Below are positions 28,895-38,710 of a stretch of 64,000 nt of DNA, one piece after another. The position numbers and the translations under genes are program-made. Each line of letters starts with the position of its first letter. The stretch's first letter is position 1. Where the stretch lies: contig JAHHIE010000004.1 of assembly GCA_019358945.1 (NCBI GenBank), positions 62,001 through 126,000 of the forward strand, given 5' to 3'. Under the pieces are notes generated by a model. That model made no database searches. It was not told the origin of the DNA and worked only from the letters and a program-made list of their open reading frames with translations. The DNA comes from Stenomitos rutilans HA7619-LM2 (GTDB taxonomy: Bacteria > Cyanobacteriota > Cyanobacteriia > Leptolyngbyales > Leptolyngbyaceae).

Positions 28895-30853
28895 TTAGAG
28901 ATTACTGACTGGCACAGCTTGTTGCACTGGCAATTGAATGATAAATTTAGCGCCAGTCCCATCAGTTGAAACGCATTGCAAGTCTCCACCATGTTTTTCT
29001 ACCACAATTTGATGGCTAATCGACATGCCCATACCTGTGCCTGCACCCACTGGCTTTGTAGTGAAGAATGGCTTGAAAATCTGCGCTTGAATCGACTCAG
29101 GTATGCCGATACCATTATCAGCGATCGTAATCTGCACCCACTTTTTCTCCATGATGGCAGTCGTGATGGTGATTTGACCAGGATTCTTTTTTGACTCTGC
29201 CTGCGTGCGTTGAGTGGCAACTTCATCCAAGGCATCAATGGCATTCGATAAAATATTGGTCAATACTTGATTGATTTGCCCTGCGTAACACTCCACCAGT
29301 GGCAAGGCACCGTACTCTTTGAGCACGGCAATTTCGGGACGAAATTCATTCGCTTTCAAGCGATGCTTAAGAATTAAGAGCGTGCTATCAATACCATCAT
29401 GCAGGTTGTACGTGGTGGGGTGATCCGTATCAGTACGAGAAAAGGTGCGAAGGCTGGTGCTAATATCTTGAATCCGCTCAACTCCTTCGGTCATTGAACC
29501 CATCAACTTAGGTAAGTCTTCCCGCAAAAACGCTAAATCAATGTCTTCCATTTCGGCTTTGATTGAAGCGCTGGGATGAGGATACTCCTGCTGATAACGA
29601 TCGATTAAGCCAAACAGATCGTCGATATACGTGAGTGCGGGTCGAATATTCCCCTTCAAAAAACCAACCGGGTTGTTGATTTCGTGAGCAACACCTGCTA
29701 CCAAATTTCCCAAGGCCGACATTTTTTCGCTTTGAATCATCTGCGCCTGGGTGCGTCCGAGTTCTTCCAGCGTTTGCTCAAGCTGCTGATTTTTTCCCGC
29801 CAATTCTTCTGTACGCTGTTCCAGTGTTTCGTTGGACTGCTGCAATTCTGAAAAAGCCAGCCTGAGCTTTGCCTCTGCCTGCAAGCGTTCTGATAAAACT
29901 GCCACCAGTGTCAGGGTGGTAAATACCACGACGGCAATAAACGATTGCAGCCCCATTAAAGAGTAATTGAGGTCAGCACCCGCAAATGTGCCCAGTCCTC
30001 TCACCGTGCCTAAAATGGCGATCGCCGCAATCAAGAACATGGCAAGAGTTGCGCCTGGTTGCCCAAAGCGGAAAGCTGCCCACGTTAACAGGGGCACCAG
30101 CATATACGCAAAGGGTTGGTTGCCCCAGAAGGCCGCTTTACCGATCGCAAAAATGAATCCACCTAAAACTAACGCTTCTAACGCCTTCTCTTGTGATAAC
30201 GCGAACCAACGACCAATTTGAAATGGCAAGGGTTGCCCTACTACAGAGGCTTGATTGGACTGAAACCAATGGTGCCAGCTTAACAACACAGGGGTGAGAA
30301 TAAAGATCCCAGCCACGTTAGAAATCCACCAGGTGAGCCAAACACTTTGATAGGCAGCCCAGGGCACTTTTTGAGTGAGACCCAGCATCGCTACGCCTAC
30401 CGTAGCGTTGACAATAGGGCCAATCAACCCTGCATAGGTCAAAAATTTGATGCTATCGTTGACGCGGTTGAGCGGGTAGCGCTGCCGCACGGCTCGACGC
30501 AACAGCCAGACTCCCAGCCAGGTTCCTAACGTTGTACCAACCGCAATCCCAACAACACCCAGTAACGAAGTTAGAAACGGTAGCCACCCTTGGGGATTCC
30601 AAAAAGCGCCAACATTGGCCAAGAAAGAGCCTAAACAGACACCTGGTAATAGCCAGTTGCCATAGATTAACGTGGCTGCCACCGCAAGACCATCAGGAGG
30701 CCACACAGGGGTGACAGATTTGGGTGTTGAAGCAAGCGTCCGGGACAGATCAGCCAGGATGTAGTACATGAGGGCAAGGGTGAGATTGCCTCCTAAACGC
30801 ACACTCCAAGCATGCCCGTTAAACTTTGGTCCGTTAAACTTTGGAAGAGGCAT
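28895..30853 (-). CDS. MASE1 sensor histidine kinase
   Basis: A 652-residue inner membrane kinase. Eight to nine spans (about 20-325) form a MASE1 sensor; VTPVWPPDGLAVAATL is its typical block. A coiled-coil (about 325-378), the HisKA box with phospho-acceptor His390 (VAHEINNP) and an HATPase domain (N box NILSNAIDAL, G1 DNGIGIP, G2 GTGMGMS) follow. No receiver or response-regulator gene lies alongside, so it is an orphan. It is 76 bases after the IAT gene on the same strand. The N-terminus has a duplicated KFNGPKFNG. Confidence 0.92.
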   Translation of the reverse strand: MPLPKFNGPKFNGHAWSVRLGGNLTLALMYYILADLSRTLASTPKSVTPVWPPDGLAVAATLIYGNWLLPGVCLGSFLANVGAFWNPQGWLPFLTSLLGVVGIAVGTTLGTWLGVWLLRRAVRQRYPLNRVNDSIKFLTYAGLIGPIVNATVGVAMLGLTQKVPWAAYQSVWLTWWISNVAGIFILTPVLLSWHHWFQSNQASVVGQPLPFQIGRWFALSQEKALEALVLGGFIFAIGKAAFWGNQPFAYMLVPLLTWAAFRFGQPGATLAMFLIAAIAILGTVRGLGTFAGADLNYSLMGLQSFIAVVVFTTLTLVAVLSERLQAEAKLRLAFSELQQSNETLEQRTEELAGKNQQLEQTLEELGRTQAQMIQSEKMSALGNLVAGVAHEINNPVGFLKGNIRPALTYIDDLFGLIDRYQQEYPHPSASIKAEMEDIDLAFLREDLPKLMGSMTEGVERIQDISTSLRTFSRTDTDHPTTYNLHDGIDSTLLILKHRLKANEFRPEIAVLKEYGALPLVECYAGQINQVLTNILSNAIDALDEVATQRTQAESKKNPGQITITTAIMEKKWVQITIADNGIGIPESIQAQIFKPFFTTKPVGAGTGMGMSISHQIVVEKHGGDLQCVSTDGTGAKFIIQLPVQQAVPVSNL

Positions 30854-30929
30854 GGGTTTGTTTGCTTAAGTGAAGTCATTTCACATTCAACGTGCCCTTT
30901 CTGAATCCTTTTATAACTTCTGCAAAAAA

Positions 30930-33845
30930 TTACAACCCGCATGTATCAGTTGATACGGTTGTGCCTGACCAGAACGTCAAATTACTGGTTGTGATCGTAT
31001 TGGTTGATAAAGTACCGCTTTCTACAGAAATTGGCCCGCCGAAGCTGTCATCCAGTGAGAGGGTGCCAATGGTATTATTCAGGGGTTTCAAACAAGCAGT
31101 GGCACCGGATGCGTTTGTAAATGATTCCACATCGCCTAACGTGTTGCCTGTGATGGTATTCGATCGCAGAGACGCTGCGCTACTGGCACTCCCATCGGTG
31201 TTAATTGAAATACCCGCAAACCCATTGCCCGTAACGGTGATTGAGTTCGTTAGAAGCCGCAGTTGAGACGTACCATTGGCAGTCGTGAAGAGGCCGTAAT
31301 TAGTATTGTTGGTGATGGCGCTGTTAAGCAGTTGTGCCGTTAGCTTTGCCTGGTCAGAGGTTTGCAGGAAGACACCATCATCTTGATTGCCAGTGATGGT
31401 GCTATTGGTAAGATTGACCGTTCCATTAGCCCGATCGCTCAACACAAACTGCGCTCCTTTTAGTTGATTGTTGGCGATCGTGTTGCTATCCAAATTAAAC
31501 GTACTCGTAGCGTCATTGGAGAGGAGCGTGGCGATACCAGAAGACTGGTTGCTAGACAACGTGTTACCAGACAGGTTAAAGGTGCTCTGAGTTGTCGCTT
31601 CTAGATCGATCGCCACCCCATTCAACTGATTGCCCGTAATGGTGTTGTTAGCTAAGTTAAACGTGCCGCTGGCTGTATCAAAGAGTTTGACATCGAGGCC
31701 ATCAGCAAGGCCACTCGTCCCACTATTGTTAGCGATCGTGTTATTGGTAATGGTGAAATTCCCCATTGCACCATTGCTGAGTGCCAGCTTCACACCATCG
31801 CCCTCTGTTGCCGTTGCTCCATTATTTTCAATCTGGTTGCGCGTTAGCAACAGATCCACCTGCCCCTGGTCATTGGCGAGTGAGAAGCCCTCTCCCCCAG
31901 CCTGCCGAATGGAGTTATCTTGCACCGTAACGGTACCCTGGACGTTATTCAGCAAAATGCCTTGAGCAGCTGTATTGGCGATCACGTTATCGCGGACAGT
32001 CACCGTGTTGATGTTGTTTCCTGTAATGCCAGGACCACTTGCGGTGCCGATCGTAAAACCAGAGAGCGTTGTACGGTTCCCTAGCGTGACCGTTCCTTGC
32101 ACGGTGGGCAACACACCTGCACCAGACAGTGGCAGTTGCAAATTGCCTAGCTCTACTGTATCTATTCGCTGCACAGGCCCAGTTGAAAGGACCTGCACAT
32201 CATCAGGAATGGAGAACGCAGGAATACCCGGATTGGTTCCTGATTGAACATACACAATATCATTGGATTGAGCGACTGCTAAAGCCTCCGCAACAGTGCC
32301 AGTGGGTTGTTCAAACGTGCCATTACCCGTACCAATGCCTAAATTGACGTGCCGGAACTGCCAGGGTTGCCCTGTTGCTGGATTAGTCACAAGCGTCGTG
32401 TCTTGAATCGTCGAAGCTTGGGACTCCGTTTGAGTATCAATCACAATATTGGCGTTTCGGCTTACCGAGTCGCCTAGCCGTGCCAAGAGTGGCGCTTTCA
32501 ATTCATCTCGACGAGGACGGCTTTGAGGGAACGTGATGCCCACAGTGAACGCAACATTGGTACCAAAGGTGTTGTCATTGGAAAGCGTCAGTCCAAGCTG
32601 AAGGGTATCGGTGGGTCGCGCTTCCAATCGCGCACGGAGGCCCACTGTGTTGTCGCCACCCGGCAAACTGAAGTAATACAAACCACCGTAGCCACGCAGA
32701 TCGCCCGATCGCCCTAACCTGGCAATTTTGCCACCCGCTTCCACATCAAACCCAGTACCCGCCGCTTCATAGCGCTGGGTAATTTGCTGTTGAATGGTGC
32801 GGTTAATCGCTAAAAAATTGCTCTGAAAGAAGGGGTTTGAGGTTGCAGTGACCGTGTTACTAATGCTTTCTGCTGCCAGTTGACGTGTATCCCCAATGGG
32901 TAAATAAACGTTTGCCCGTGCATCCCAGGTGTTGCCCAAGGTTTCTAGGCCTAACCCAATCTGGTTAAAACCATTGTTGCCCGTATTACGATGGTCAAAC
33001 GCTAAATAACCGCCATAAATACGATCGCTCTTAGCATCAAAAAAACGGTGTCCCACAACTAAATTAGCGCTTGGATTTGCACCTTCTGTCGAAAGTGATA
33101 GTTGCCCTTCCACAAACGTAATGCTGCGTCCCGGCGTCTGCTTGATGGGAACAAAGCCATTCAAACTGCCAAACGAATTAGAAACACCCACTCCATCACC
33201 AGCTGTGAAGGATGCCCCTACGCGCGGCAAAATGTTGGGTGGCGAAGCCGCTAATGCCGTTGAAGGCGTTTGAGCAACAGCGGGAAGGGCGGGCACGATC
33301 GTGGATGCCGGTAATGGCGCTAAATCGCTGGCACGAGTTGAAACAGTTAAAGCAGCGGCTCGGACTGGCACCGTTACATTACCTGTTGGGACTGGTACCG
33401 TTACATTACCTGTTGAGGCAATCGGCTGTGATACTGTTTCGGGCTGCGCGATCGCAGTTGGTGACGCGACTTGTTGGGCGATTGTGACTGGTTGGCTTAC
33501 AGCGATCGGTTCTTCGACGTGCACCGGAATTGTTTCCGGCCTGGATAATGATGAAATGACGTCATGGGGTCTGGACGCGATCAGGGTTCGCTTAATGCTA
33601 TGAGACTCGTTTAGGCGCGATGCAATTTGATTGAATTGCTCTGGATGGCTGAGTTGGGCTGGCTGAGTCGATACTACTTTGTGAGTAGAGAGGGACTGGT
33701 GGCTGGTTTCTGAAGTGATTGGGGCTGCATCATCACCGAATTCAACGGATTGATCACTGGCCTGTGCTGCGTTGGTTGAAACAAATTCCGCCAACAGTAG
33801 ACCCGCCGCACAAACAGTTACACGGGTGAGCTTTTTTGCAGACAT
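30930..33845 (-). CDS. Inverse-autotransporter-like protein with beta-helix passenger
   Basis: A 971-residue surface protein. Signal peptide (1-29, ending NAAQA), a long Val/Pro/Thr/Gln-rich linker (about 30-205) that includes the duplicated TGNVTVPV, a beta-barrel at about 205-450 resembling inverse autotransporter barrels (VVGHRFFDAKSDRIYGGYLAF, GLGLETLGNTWDARANVYLP), and a C-terminal right-handed beta-helix (about 485-971) made of N-T-I-T/NNTI repeats. The barrel-first order means a passenger exported at the C-terminus. No Ig-like or lectin tip follows. A role in adhesion or gliding is a guess. Confidence 0.85.
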   Translation of the reverse strand: MSAKKLTRVTVCAAGLLLAEFVSTNAAQASDQSVEFGDDAAPITSETSHQSLSTHKVVSTQPAQLSHPEQFNQIASRLNESHSIKRTLIASRPHDVISSLSRPETIPVHVEEPIAVSQPVTIAQQVASPTAIAQPETVSQPIASTGNVTVPVPTGNVTVPVRAAALTVSTRASDLAPLPASTIVPALPAVAQTPSTALAASPPNILPRVGASFTAGDGVGVSNSFGSLNGFVPIKQTPGRSITFVEGQLSLSTEGANPSANLVVGHRFFDAKSDRIYGGYLAFDHRNTGNNGFNQIGLGLETLGNTWDARANVYLPIGDTRQLAAESISNTVTATSNPFFQSNFLAINRTIQQQITQRYEAAGTGFDVEAGGKIARLGRSGDLRGYGGLYYFSLPGGDNTVGLRARLEARPTDTLQLGLTLSNDNTFGTNVAFTVGITFPQSRPRRDELKAPLLARLGDSVSRNANIVIDTQTESQASTIQDTTLVTNPATGQPWQFRHVNLGIGTGNGTFEQPTGTVAEALAVAQSNDIVYVQSGTNPGIPAFSIPDDVQVLSTGPVQRIDTVELGNLQLPLSGAGVLPTVQGTVTLGNRTTLSGFTIGTASGPGITGNNINTVTVRDNVIANTAAQGILLNNVQGTVTVQDNSIRQAGGEGFSLANDQGQVDLLLTRNQIENNGATATEGDGVKLALSNGAMGNFTITNNTIANNSGTSGLADGLDVKLFDTASGTFNLANNTITGNQLNGVAIDLEATTQSTFNLSGNTLSSNQSSGIATLLSNDATSTFNLDSNTIANNQLKGAQFVLSDRANGTVNLTNSTITGNQDDGVFLQTSDQAKLTAQLLNSAITNNTNYGLFTTANGTSQLRLLTNSITVTGNGFAGISINTDGSASSAASLRSNTITGNTLGDVESFTNASGATACLKPLNNTIGTLSLDDSFGGPISVESGTLSTNTITTSNLTFWSGTTVSTDTCGL

Positions 33846-34149
33846 ACATTTAGAGAAGAGCTGTGATCTTCATACGAAGCTATTAATAGCTCAATCGCTC
33901 TGAATGCATTCTCACCCGGATATTTTTGATTTCTTTACTTGTTGATTTTGTTTATAAATTGAGTTTAACAAAGACGATAAAATGACCTATAAAGATTAGA
34001 TCTAAAGAGGTCTTGAATTGATTTAAAGCGCCTTCGTCAAATTAAGAACAGGTATTAGAAATAACGCCTATACCGAATAAACTCTTGCGTTTCAAAAGGT
34101 TTTAAAGATCAAAGGCTGTGGACATATGTTGATGCGGACTTCTCAACGT

Positions 34150-34911
34150 TCAGCTAGCAGTAGCGACCAGACCACCATTAGCATAAATGGTTTGCGCTGT
34201 GATCCACTTTGCGTCTGGAGAGGCAAGAAAGCGTACCAGGGGAACAATGTCTGCTGGTTCACCAATGTCACCATTGATACTCATGCTTTTTAGCCAGGCA
34301 ATATTCTCATCGGTTTCAGCAGGATAGAAAAAGGATGTCTTTAATGGCCCCGGAGCCACACAATTCACAGTAATACCGCGATGACCAATCTCCTTTGCAA
34401 GTGATTTTGTGAAGTGCTCAACGGGACTTTTGCTGCCAGCGTAGCCACCGTATGTTGGCGCGGTAACTGCAACAACGGTCGTAATCATGTTGATGATACG
34501 CCCTTGATCTGCCATGCGTGTGCTAGCTTCGCGCATTAAGAAAAAGGGTATTTTCGCATTAATTTTGAAGAGTTGGTCAAATTCATCCTCTGAAAACTCA
34601 GCGATCGGCTTGCGTACAATCATGCCTGCGGTATTGACAAGAATGTCCCACTGGCCAAAGATTTCAAACGTTGCATCAACTAGCCTTTTGATATTGCTTG
34701 TTTGGGTTAAATCAGCTTGATAGGTGATCGCTTTACCGCCTTTTTCAACGATAGCTTGAGCCACTTGCTCTGCTTCATCTTGCTTGGCTGCACTGTTGTA
34801 ATGAATCACAACTTTCGCACCATCGGCTGCAAGGGCTTCTGCAAATAGCTTACCCAAATTGGCAGATGCACCTGTAATGATGGCAACTTTTCCACTCAAA
34901 CCATTTGACAT
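34150..34911 (-). CDS. Short-chain dehydrogenase (FabG-like)
   Basis: A 253-residue classical SDR with cofactor motif TGASANLG (14-21), NTAG and catalytic YAGSK. The serine normally 13 residues before the catalytic Tyr is a Thr in MITTVVAVTAPTYGGYAGSK, a mild change seen in some members. NADP preference is suggested by the HYN at the end of the second beta-strand. Substrate unknown. It is a single gene between the IAT and RTX genes. Confidence 0.9.
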   Translation of the reverse strand: MSNGLSGKVAIITGASANLGKLFAEALAADGAKVVIHYNSAAKQDEAEQVAQAIVEKGGKAITYQADLTQTSNIKRLVDATFEIFGQWDILVNTAGMIVRKPIAEFSEDEFDQLFKINAKIPFFLMREASTRMADQGRIINMITTVVAVTAPTYGGYAGSKSPVEHFTKSLAKEIGHRGITVNCVAPGPLKTSFFYPAETDENIAWLKSMSINGDIGEPADIVPLVRFLASPDAKWITAQTIYANGGLVATAS

Positions 34912-35094
34912 ATCGCTCTCCCTGGGATCAGAGGTATGAATCTTTGAAGCAGTGTTGTTGAAGCTAAACTGAAGCCTGCCTTTGTGCCACTAATTGTCCA
35001 ATTTGAACTACGGCAAAAGGTACAAATCCTTATCATTTAATCTGAAAAATGTGAATATTTTGTGAATTATTTACGCTCGCGCAGGATTGCATCA

Positions 35095-35129
35095 AGTCGT
35101 TTGGAGAGATGACACCCCTCCAAACGACT
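35095..35129. terminator. Perfect 12-bp hairpin between RTX and SDR genes
   Basis: AGTCGTTTGGAG (35095-35106) and CTCCAAACGACT (35118-35129) pair fully with an 11-base loop. It lies 40 bases after the stop of the RTX gene at 35169 and upstream of the SDR gene, so it may end the RTX transcript. On the plus strand a short CTTT follows. Confidence 0.6.
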
Positions 35130-35168
35130 CTTTAGGTTTGCTAACTGTCAATCTGAAGTCGCTGATGG

Positions 35169-37898
35169 CTAAACGAAAGCCGTCGATACTTTCTCTTGCA
35201 GCAGAGATGCATTCACGCCATCCAACTTCGCAACAACCTGATGCAGCGAGTTGTCGATTACCCAGGTTTGGCTTCCTCGTTGTTGCAGCAGCGCCTCACT
35301 GAGGTTAAAGCCACTACCTAAAGCAATTGTGTCGGTACCGACCTCAAAATCACGAATGATTTTGATGCCTTGTCCGCGCGCTAGGGCAAACGTATCGGCA
35401 CCAGCACCCCCTGTCAGCACATCATTGCCACTACCGCCATCAAGCCAATCAGCGCCAGCATCACCAAACAGTTGGTCATCCCCCACGCCACCGTAAAGCG
35501 TGTCGTTTCCAGCATTACCCCAGAGTTGGTCGTTACCACTATCGCCGTAAAGCGTGTCGTTTCCAGCATGCCCCCAGAGGCGATCGTTCCCATCGTCACC
35601 CCACAACTGATCCGCGCCAACGCCGCCTGTAATCAGGTCATGTCCACCCAACCCTCGAATTTGATTGGAGGTAGATTTACCCACAAGAGTTTCCGATCGA
35701 GACGTGCCATTCAGCACCCCTGTAGGCAAATCTCTCACTGTTAAAGTAAACGTATCCTTCGCGCTACCCCCCCTACCATCACGGGCGGTTAAGTCAATAG
35801 AAACGACTCCGACATTGGCACCAGTAGGACTGCCACTAAAGGTACGAGTCGATGCATTAAAGATAAGCCAACTCGGTAGAGTCTCACCACCTGTTAACGT
35901 TGCATTGAGGGTGAGTGAGTCACCGTTTGCATCGGTAAATGTGTTTGCGGGAACCGTATAGCGGAATGTGCTAAATTCATCGACTGCTTGGTTAGGAATG
36001 GCACTGTTAACAACGGGCGCAACGTTGGCGAGACCATCATCATTACGAATGGTTGCGACACCTTGAGTATCCCGGATAGTTGCATTGGTGGGACTACTCA
36101 GGTTGACCACAAAGGTTTCATTGGCTTCTACTGAAGTGTCACCCGTAACTGGAATGGTAATCGTTTGGGTGAGTTGACCGGGATTAAACGTTAAGCTTCC
36201 AGAGTGGGCAGTGTAGTCCATCCCGGCAGTCGCGGTGCCGTTAGCAGTGGCGTAGTTAACACGCACAGGTTGAGTGCTGGCGGCAGAAAGGGAGACGGTG
36301 AAGGTTGCATTTGACCTACCCGTGTTACCTTCTGTCAACGTCACATCGTTAATCGATAGCGTGGGCAACGTATTCCCACCAAATTCAACCGATCCGATGT
36401 CGGATCGAGCATCACGAGTTTTGCCAGTTTCGTCTGTGGCAGGTGCCCCCGAAACACCAGCGTTAATGGCAGGACTTCCTGTGAGTAGAGGATGAACCCA
36501 GGAGCCATTAATCAACTGCAATGCTCCCAGTTTGGGATCTGCAATGGTGATGTTAGCGGTTGCGTTATTGGTGCTGCCATTGCCGGGAGGATATTGCAGG
36601 TTACCGCCCAGATCGGTCAATTGCCCATTGGTGTGTTGCTGAATATTCCAGGGATTGCCGCCATTCGCGGCAGTGTTGTTGTAGAAGAGAGTGTTCTTTA
36701 CACTGACGCTGCTGCGGTTATTGGCACTAATGCCGCCGCCAACCCAGCCTGCAAAGTTGTTGGCGATCGTCGAGTTCACAATATTGACTGGAGCGTTGTA
36801 AAGCGTCATGCCACCGCCCACGTTGCTGGAGCCAGTGCCCGTGACTCGATTTCCCGAAAAGGTGCTATTGGTGATGGTGGTTGGAGTGTCATACGTCCAT
36901 AGTCCACCACCCTGCCCGCTGGCAATATTGTTGGCGAAGGTGGTGCTTTGGATGGTTAACCCTCGGTTGGAGCCATTGCTCAGTACCACGACCCCACCGC
37001 CATTGCCGCTATTGCCGCCGGGCAACCCCATGATTTCATTGTTGCGAAACAGGTTGGATTGAAACGCAACGTTATCCTGAGTTCCCGTATAGAGATAGGC
37101 AGCGCCTCCCTCAGCTCTGCCCCGGTTTCCTTCAAAGATGCTGTTGGTAATCCGAATTGTTCCAGATGATTCGCTACGGGAACTGGCGCGATCGGTGTAA
37201 ATGGCACCTCCGTAGCCTCTTAAAAAGGAATTCGGTTTCCCGGTATCAAATCGTGCAGCTGTGGTGTCATTGTTGATGAATCGGGAATTTTCAATGGTCA
37301 ATTTGCCCTGGAGGCTGTTAATTGCACCACCATTAATGCCGTGATTACCAACAAATTCGCTATTGCGAACCGTCAAAGGTCCCGGACCAAGAAACGCGAT
37401 CGCGCCTGCCCCTCGTTCGTTATTTCCTACTGTTGCCTTGTTTCCCTCAAACTTGCTGCCCGTAACGGTTAATTTGCCCTCATAGGCACTAAAAATTGCG
37501 CCTCCACCGTTGTTAGCAACATTGTTTCTGAAGGTCACATTTTCGATCGACAGAACTGCCTGGTGAGTAGTAAAAATTGCTCCACCCTGATCGGCAGTAA
37601 ATCCGTTGGTTAACGTTAAATTTTTGACTGTTAAACTTGTTTGACTGACATACGTAGAGTTGACATAGAAAATGCGCGAAGCATTATTGCCGCTGATCGT
37701 TAACCCGGTTGCAGACGCTCCATCAATGATCAAATCTTTGTTGTTAGGAATGCTGAGCTGACCACTGGTGAGCCGAATGGTTTGATTTGCCAGACGGGAT
37801 GAAAATTGAATGGTGTCACCTGACTGAGCACGGGCGATCGCATCTCTGAGAGAACCAGTACCACTATCGTTGATATTATTAACTGTAATAATAGACAT
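35169..37898 (-). CDS. Giant RTX/Calx-beta/beta-helix secreted protein
   Basis: A 909-residue protein with no signal peptide. The N-terminal half (about 1-500) is a parallel beta-helix of choice-of-anchor-Q type, starting DSGTGSLRDAIARAQSGDTI. A Calx-beta domain follows (about 515-615, NYATANGTATAGMDYTAHSG), then a cadherin/Ig-like domain (about 630-735, NTFTDANGDSLTLNATL) and RTX calcium-binding nonapeptides (about 745-830, GHAGNDTLYGDSGNDQL). The C-terminus (LDGVNASLLQEKV) has no positively charged anchor. RTX plus no signal peptide means type I secretion, and a fitting exporter is encoded at 22980-28322. Likely surface or extracellular matrix. Confidence 0.93.
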   Translation of the reverse strand: MSIITVNNINDSGTGSLRDAIARAQSGDTIQFSSRLANQTIRLTSGQLSIPNNKDLIIDGASATGLTISGNNASRIFYVNSTYVSQTSLTVKNLTLTNGFTADQGGAIFTTHQAVLSIENVTFRNNVANNGGGAIFSAYEGKLTVTGSKFEGNKATVGNNERGAGAIAFLGPGPLTVRNSEFVGNHGINGGAINSLQGKLTIENSRFINNDTTAARFDTGKPNSFLRGYGGAIYTDRASSRSESSGTIRITNSIFEGNRGRAEGGAAYLYTGTQDNVAFQSNLFRNNEIMGLPGGNSGNGGGVVVLSNGSNRGLTIQSTTFANNIASGQGGGLWTYDTPTTITNSTFSGNRVTGTGSSNVGGGMTLYNAPVNIVNSTIANNFAGWVGGGISANNRSSVSVKNTLFYNNTAANGGNPWNIQQHTNGQLTDLGGNLQYPPGNGSTNNATANITIADPKLGALQLINGSWVHPLLTGSPAINAGVSGAPATDETGKTRDARSDIGSVEFGGNTLPTLSINDVTLTEGNTGRSNATFTVSLSAASTQPVRVNYATANGTATAGMDYTAHSGSLTFNPGQLTQTITIPVTGDTSVEANETFVVNLSSPTNATIRDTQGVATIRNDDGLANVAPVVNSAIPNQAVDEFSTFRYTVPANTFTDANGDSLTLNATLTGGETLPSWLIFNASTRTFSGSPTGANVGVVSIDLTARDGRGGSAKDTFTLTVRDLPTGVLNGTSRSETLVGKSTSNQIRGLGGHDLITGGVGADQLWGDDGNDRLWGHAGNDTLYGDSGNDQLWGNAGNDTLYGGVGDDQLFGDAGADWLDGGSGNDVLTGGAGADTFALARGQGIKIIRDFEVGTDTIALGSGFNLSEALLQQRGSQTWVIDNSLHQVVAKLDGVNASLLQEKVSTAFV

Positions 37899-38114
37899 GT
37901 GTGCTTCTCCAAATGTATTGCTTTGCTTATGATTAGCCCAGTTACAAGCTTAGTGGAGCGCACCCAATGCGTATAAAATATGTCCGCCAGTGTATACGAT
38001 AGACAGAATCGCCGTTCAGTCCGCTAGACGGTTTTTCGGTTGTCTACTCCAGGCATTGCCGAACGCAAAGATGATTTTCCTCATGCCACTCCATCTTTAC
38101 CTCTGCATTAGACA

Positions 38115-38231
38115 TAGGACTTACGCAAAAGCGGTCGTCTTTCGCCCCTTAGCCCCCAATGCTGGAGGAACCGAGCCAATTAAAGCCCCTAGCACCAGCA
38201 TTTGGGGTTTGGGGCAAATGCGTAAGCCCTA
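38115..38231. repeat. MITE-like element copy A
   Basis: Starts TAGGACTTACGCA and ends TGCGTAAGCCCTA; the ends are inverted repeats flanked by TA on both sides. The interior has CCCCAATGCTGG/CCAGCATTTGGGG arms. 117 bases, too short to code. The TA flank suggests mobilisation by an IS630/Tc1-mariner-type transposase. Neighbouring bases up to 38410 contain CTGCCTTTTGCCTCC low-complexity sequence. Confidence 0.75.
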
Positions 38232-38410
38232 AGACAGATTGACCTCCTGCCTTTTGCCTCCTGCCTTCTGCTGCAAAGTTGTACCGCACTTGAGTGCGAA
38301 TTGCGATCTCCGTCAGCGATGCTGCTAAATACGAAAGAGAAAGCCACAGGTGACTTTCCCTTTCATTGTTGACGCTGACTGTACAACGTCAATACCCGTA
38401 ATGCTAATGC

Positions 38411-38710
38411 CTAAAGGAGTGCATCTTCTGCGTGTGTTTGGATGGTGCAGTTTGATGTGGGATAGGCATAGCAGGTGAGTACGTTGCCTGCCGCGATCTG
38501 GTCATCGTCTAAAAATGACTGATCGGACTGGTCAACGGTACCTTCTAGCAATTTGCCATTGCAGGATGAACACGCACCTGCACGGCAAGAGTAGGGAAGA
38601 TCCAGGCCGTTGTCTTCGGCAGCATCAAGAATATATTGGTCGTCAGGCACGTCAATAGTGGTGTCTAAGCCTTCTGCTTCATTGACGAGTCTGACTTGAT
38701 AAGTGGCCAT
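38411..38710 (-). CDS. petF: Plant-type [2Fe-2S] ferredoxin
   Basis: A 99-residue cytoplasmic/stromal electron carrier that normally takes electrons from photosystem I to FNR, nitrite reductase and others. The cluster ligands Cys42, Cys47, Cys50 and Cys80 are in the standard spacing ([13 protein letters not shown]). The conserved [13 protein letters not shown] is present. Extra cysteine at about 88 (PTSNC) and an Asn after Cys50 differ from the main PetF consensus, so this may be a paralogue. Single gene between two MITE-like copies. Confidence 0.93.
   Translation of the reverse strand: MATYQVRLVNEAEGLDTTIDVPDDQYILDAAEDNGLDLPYSCRAGACSSCNGKLLEGTVDQSDQSFLDDDQIAAGNVLTCYAYPTSNCTIQTHAEDALL

Noticed and set aside
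35251-37062. Plus-strand frames opposite the RTX gene
   Set aside because: Pro/Val-rich antisense shadows of repetitive coding DNA with no independent features.
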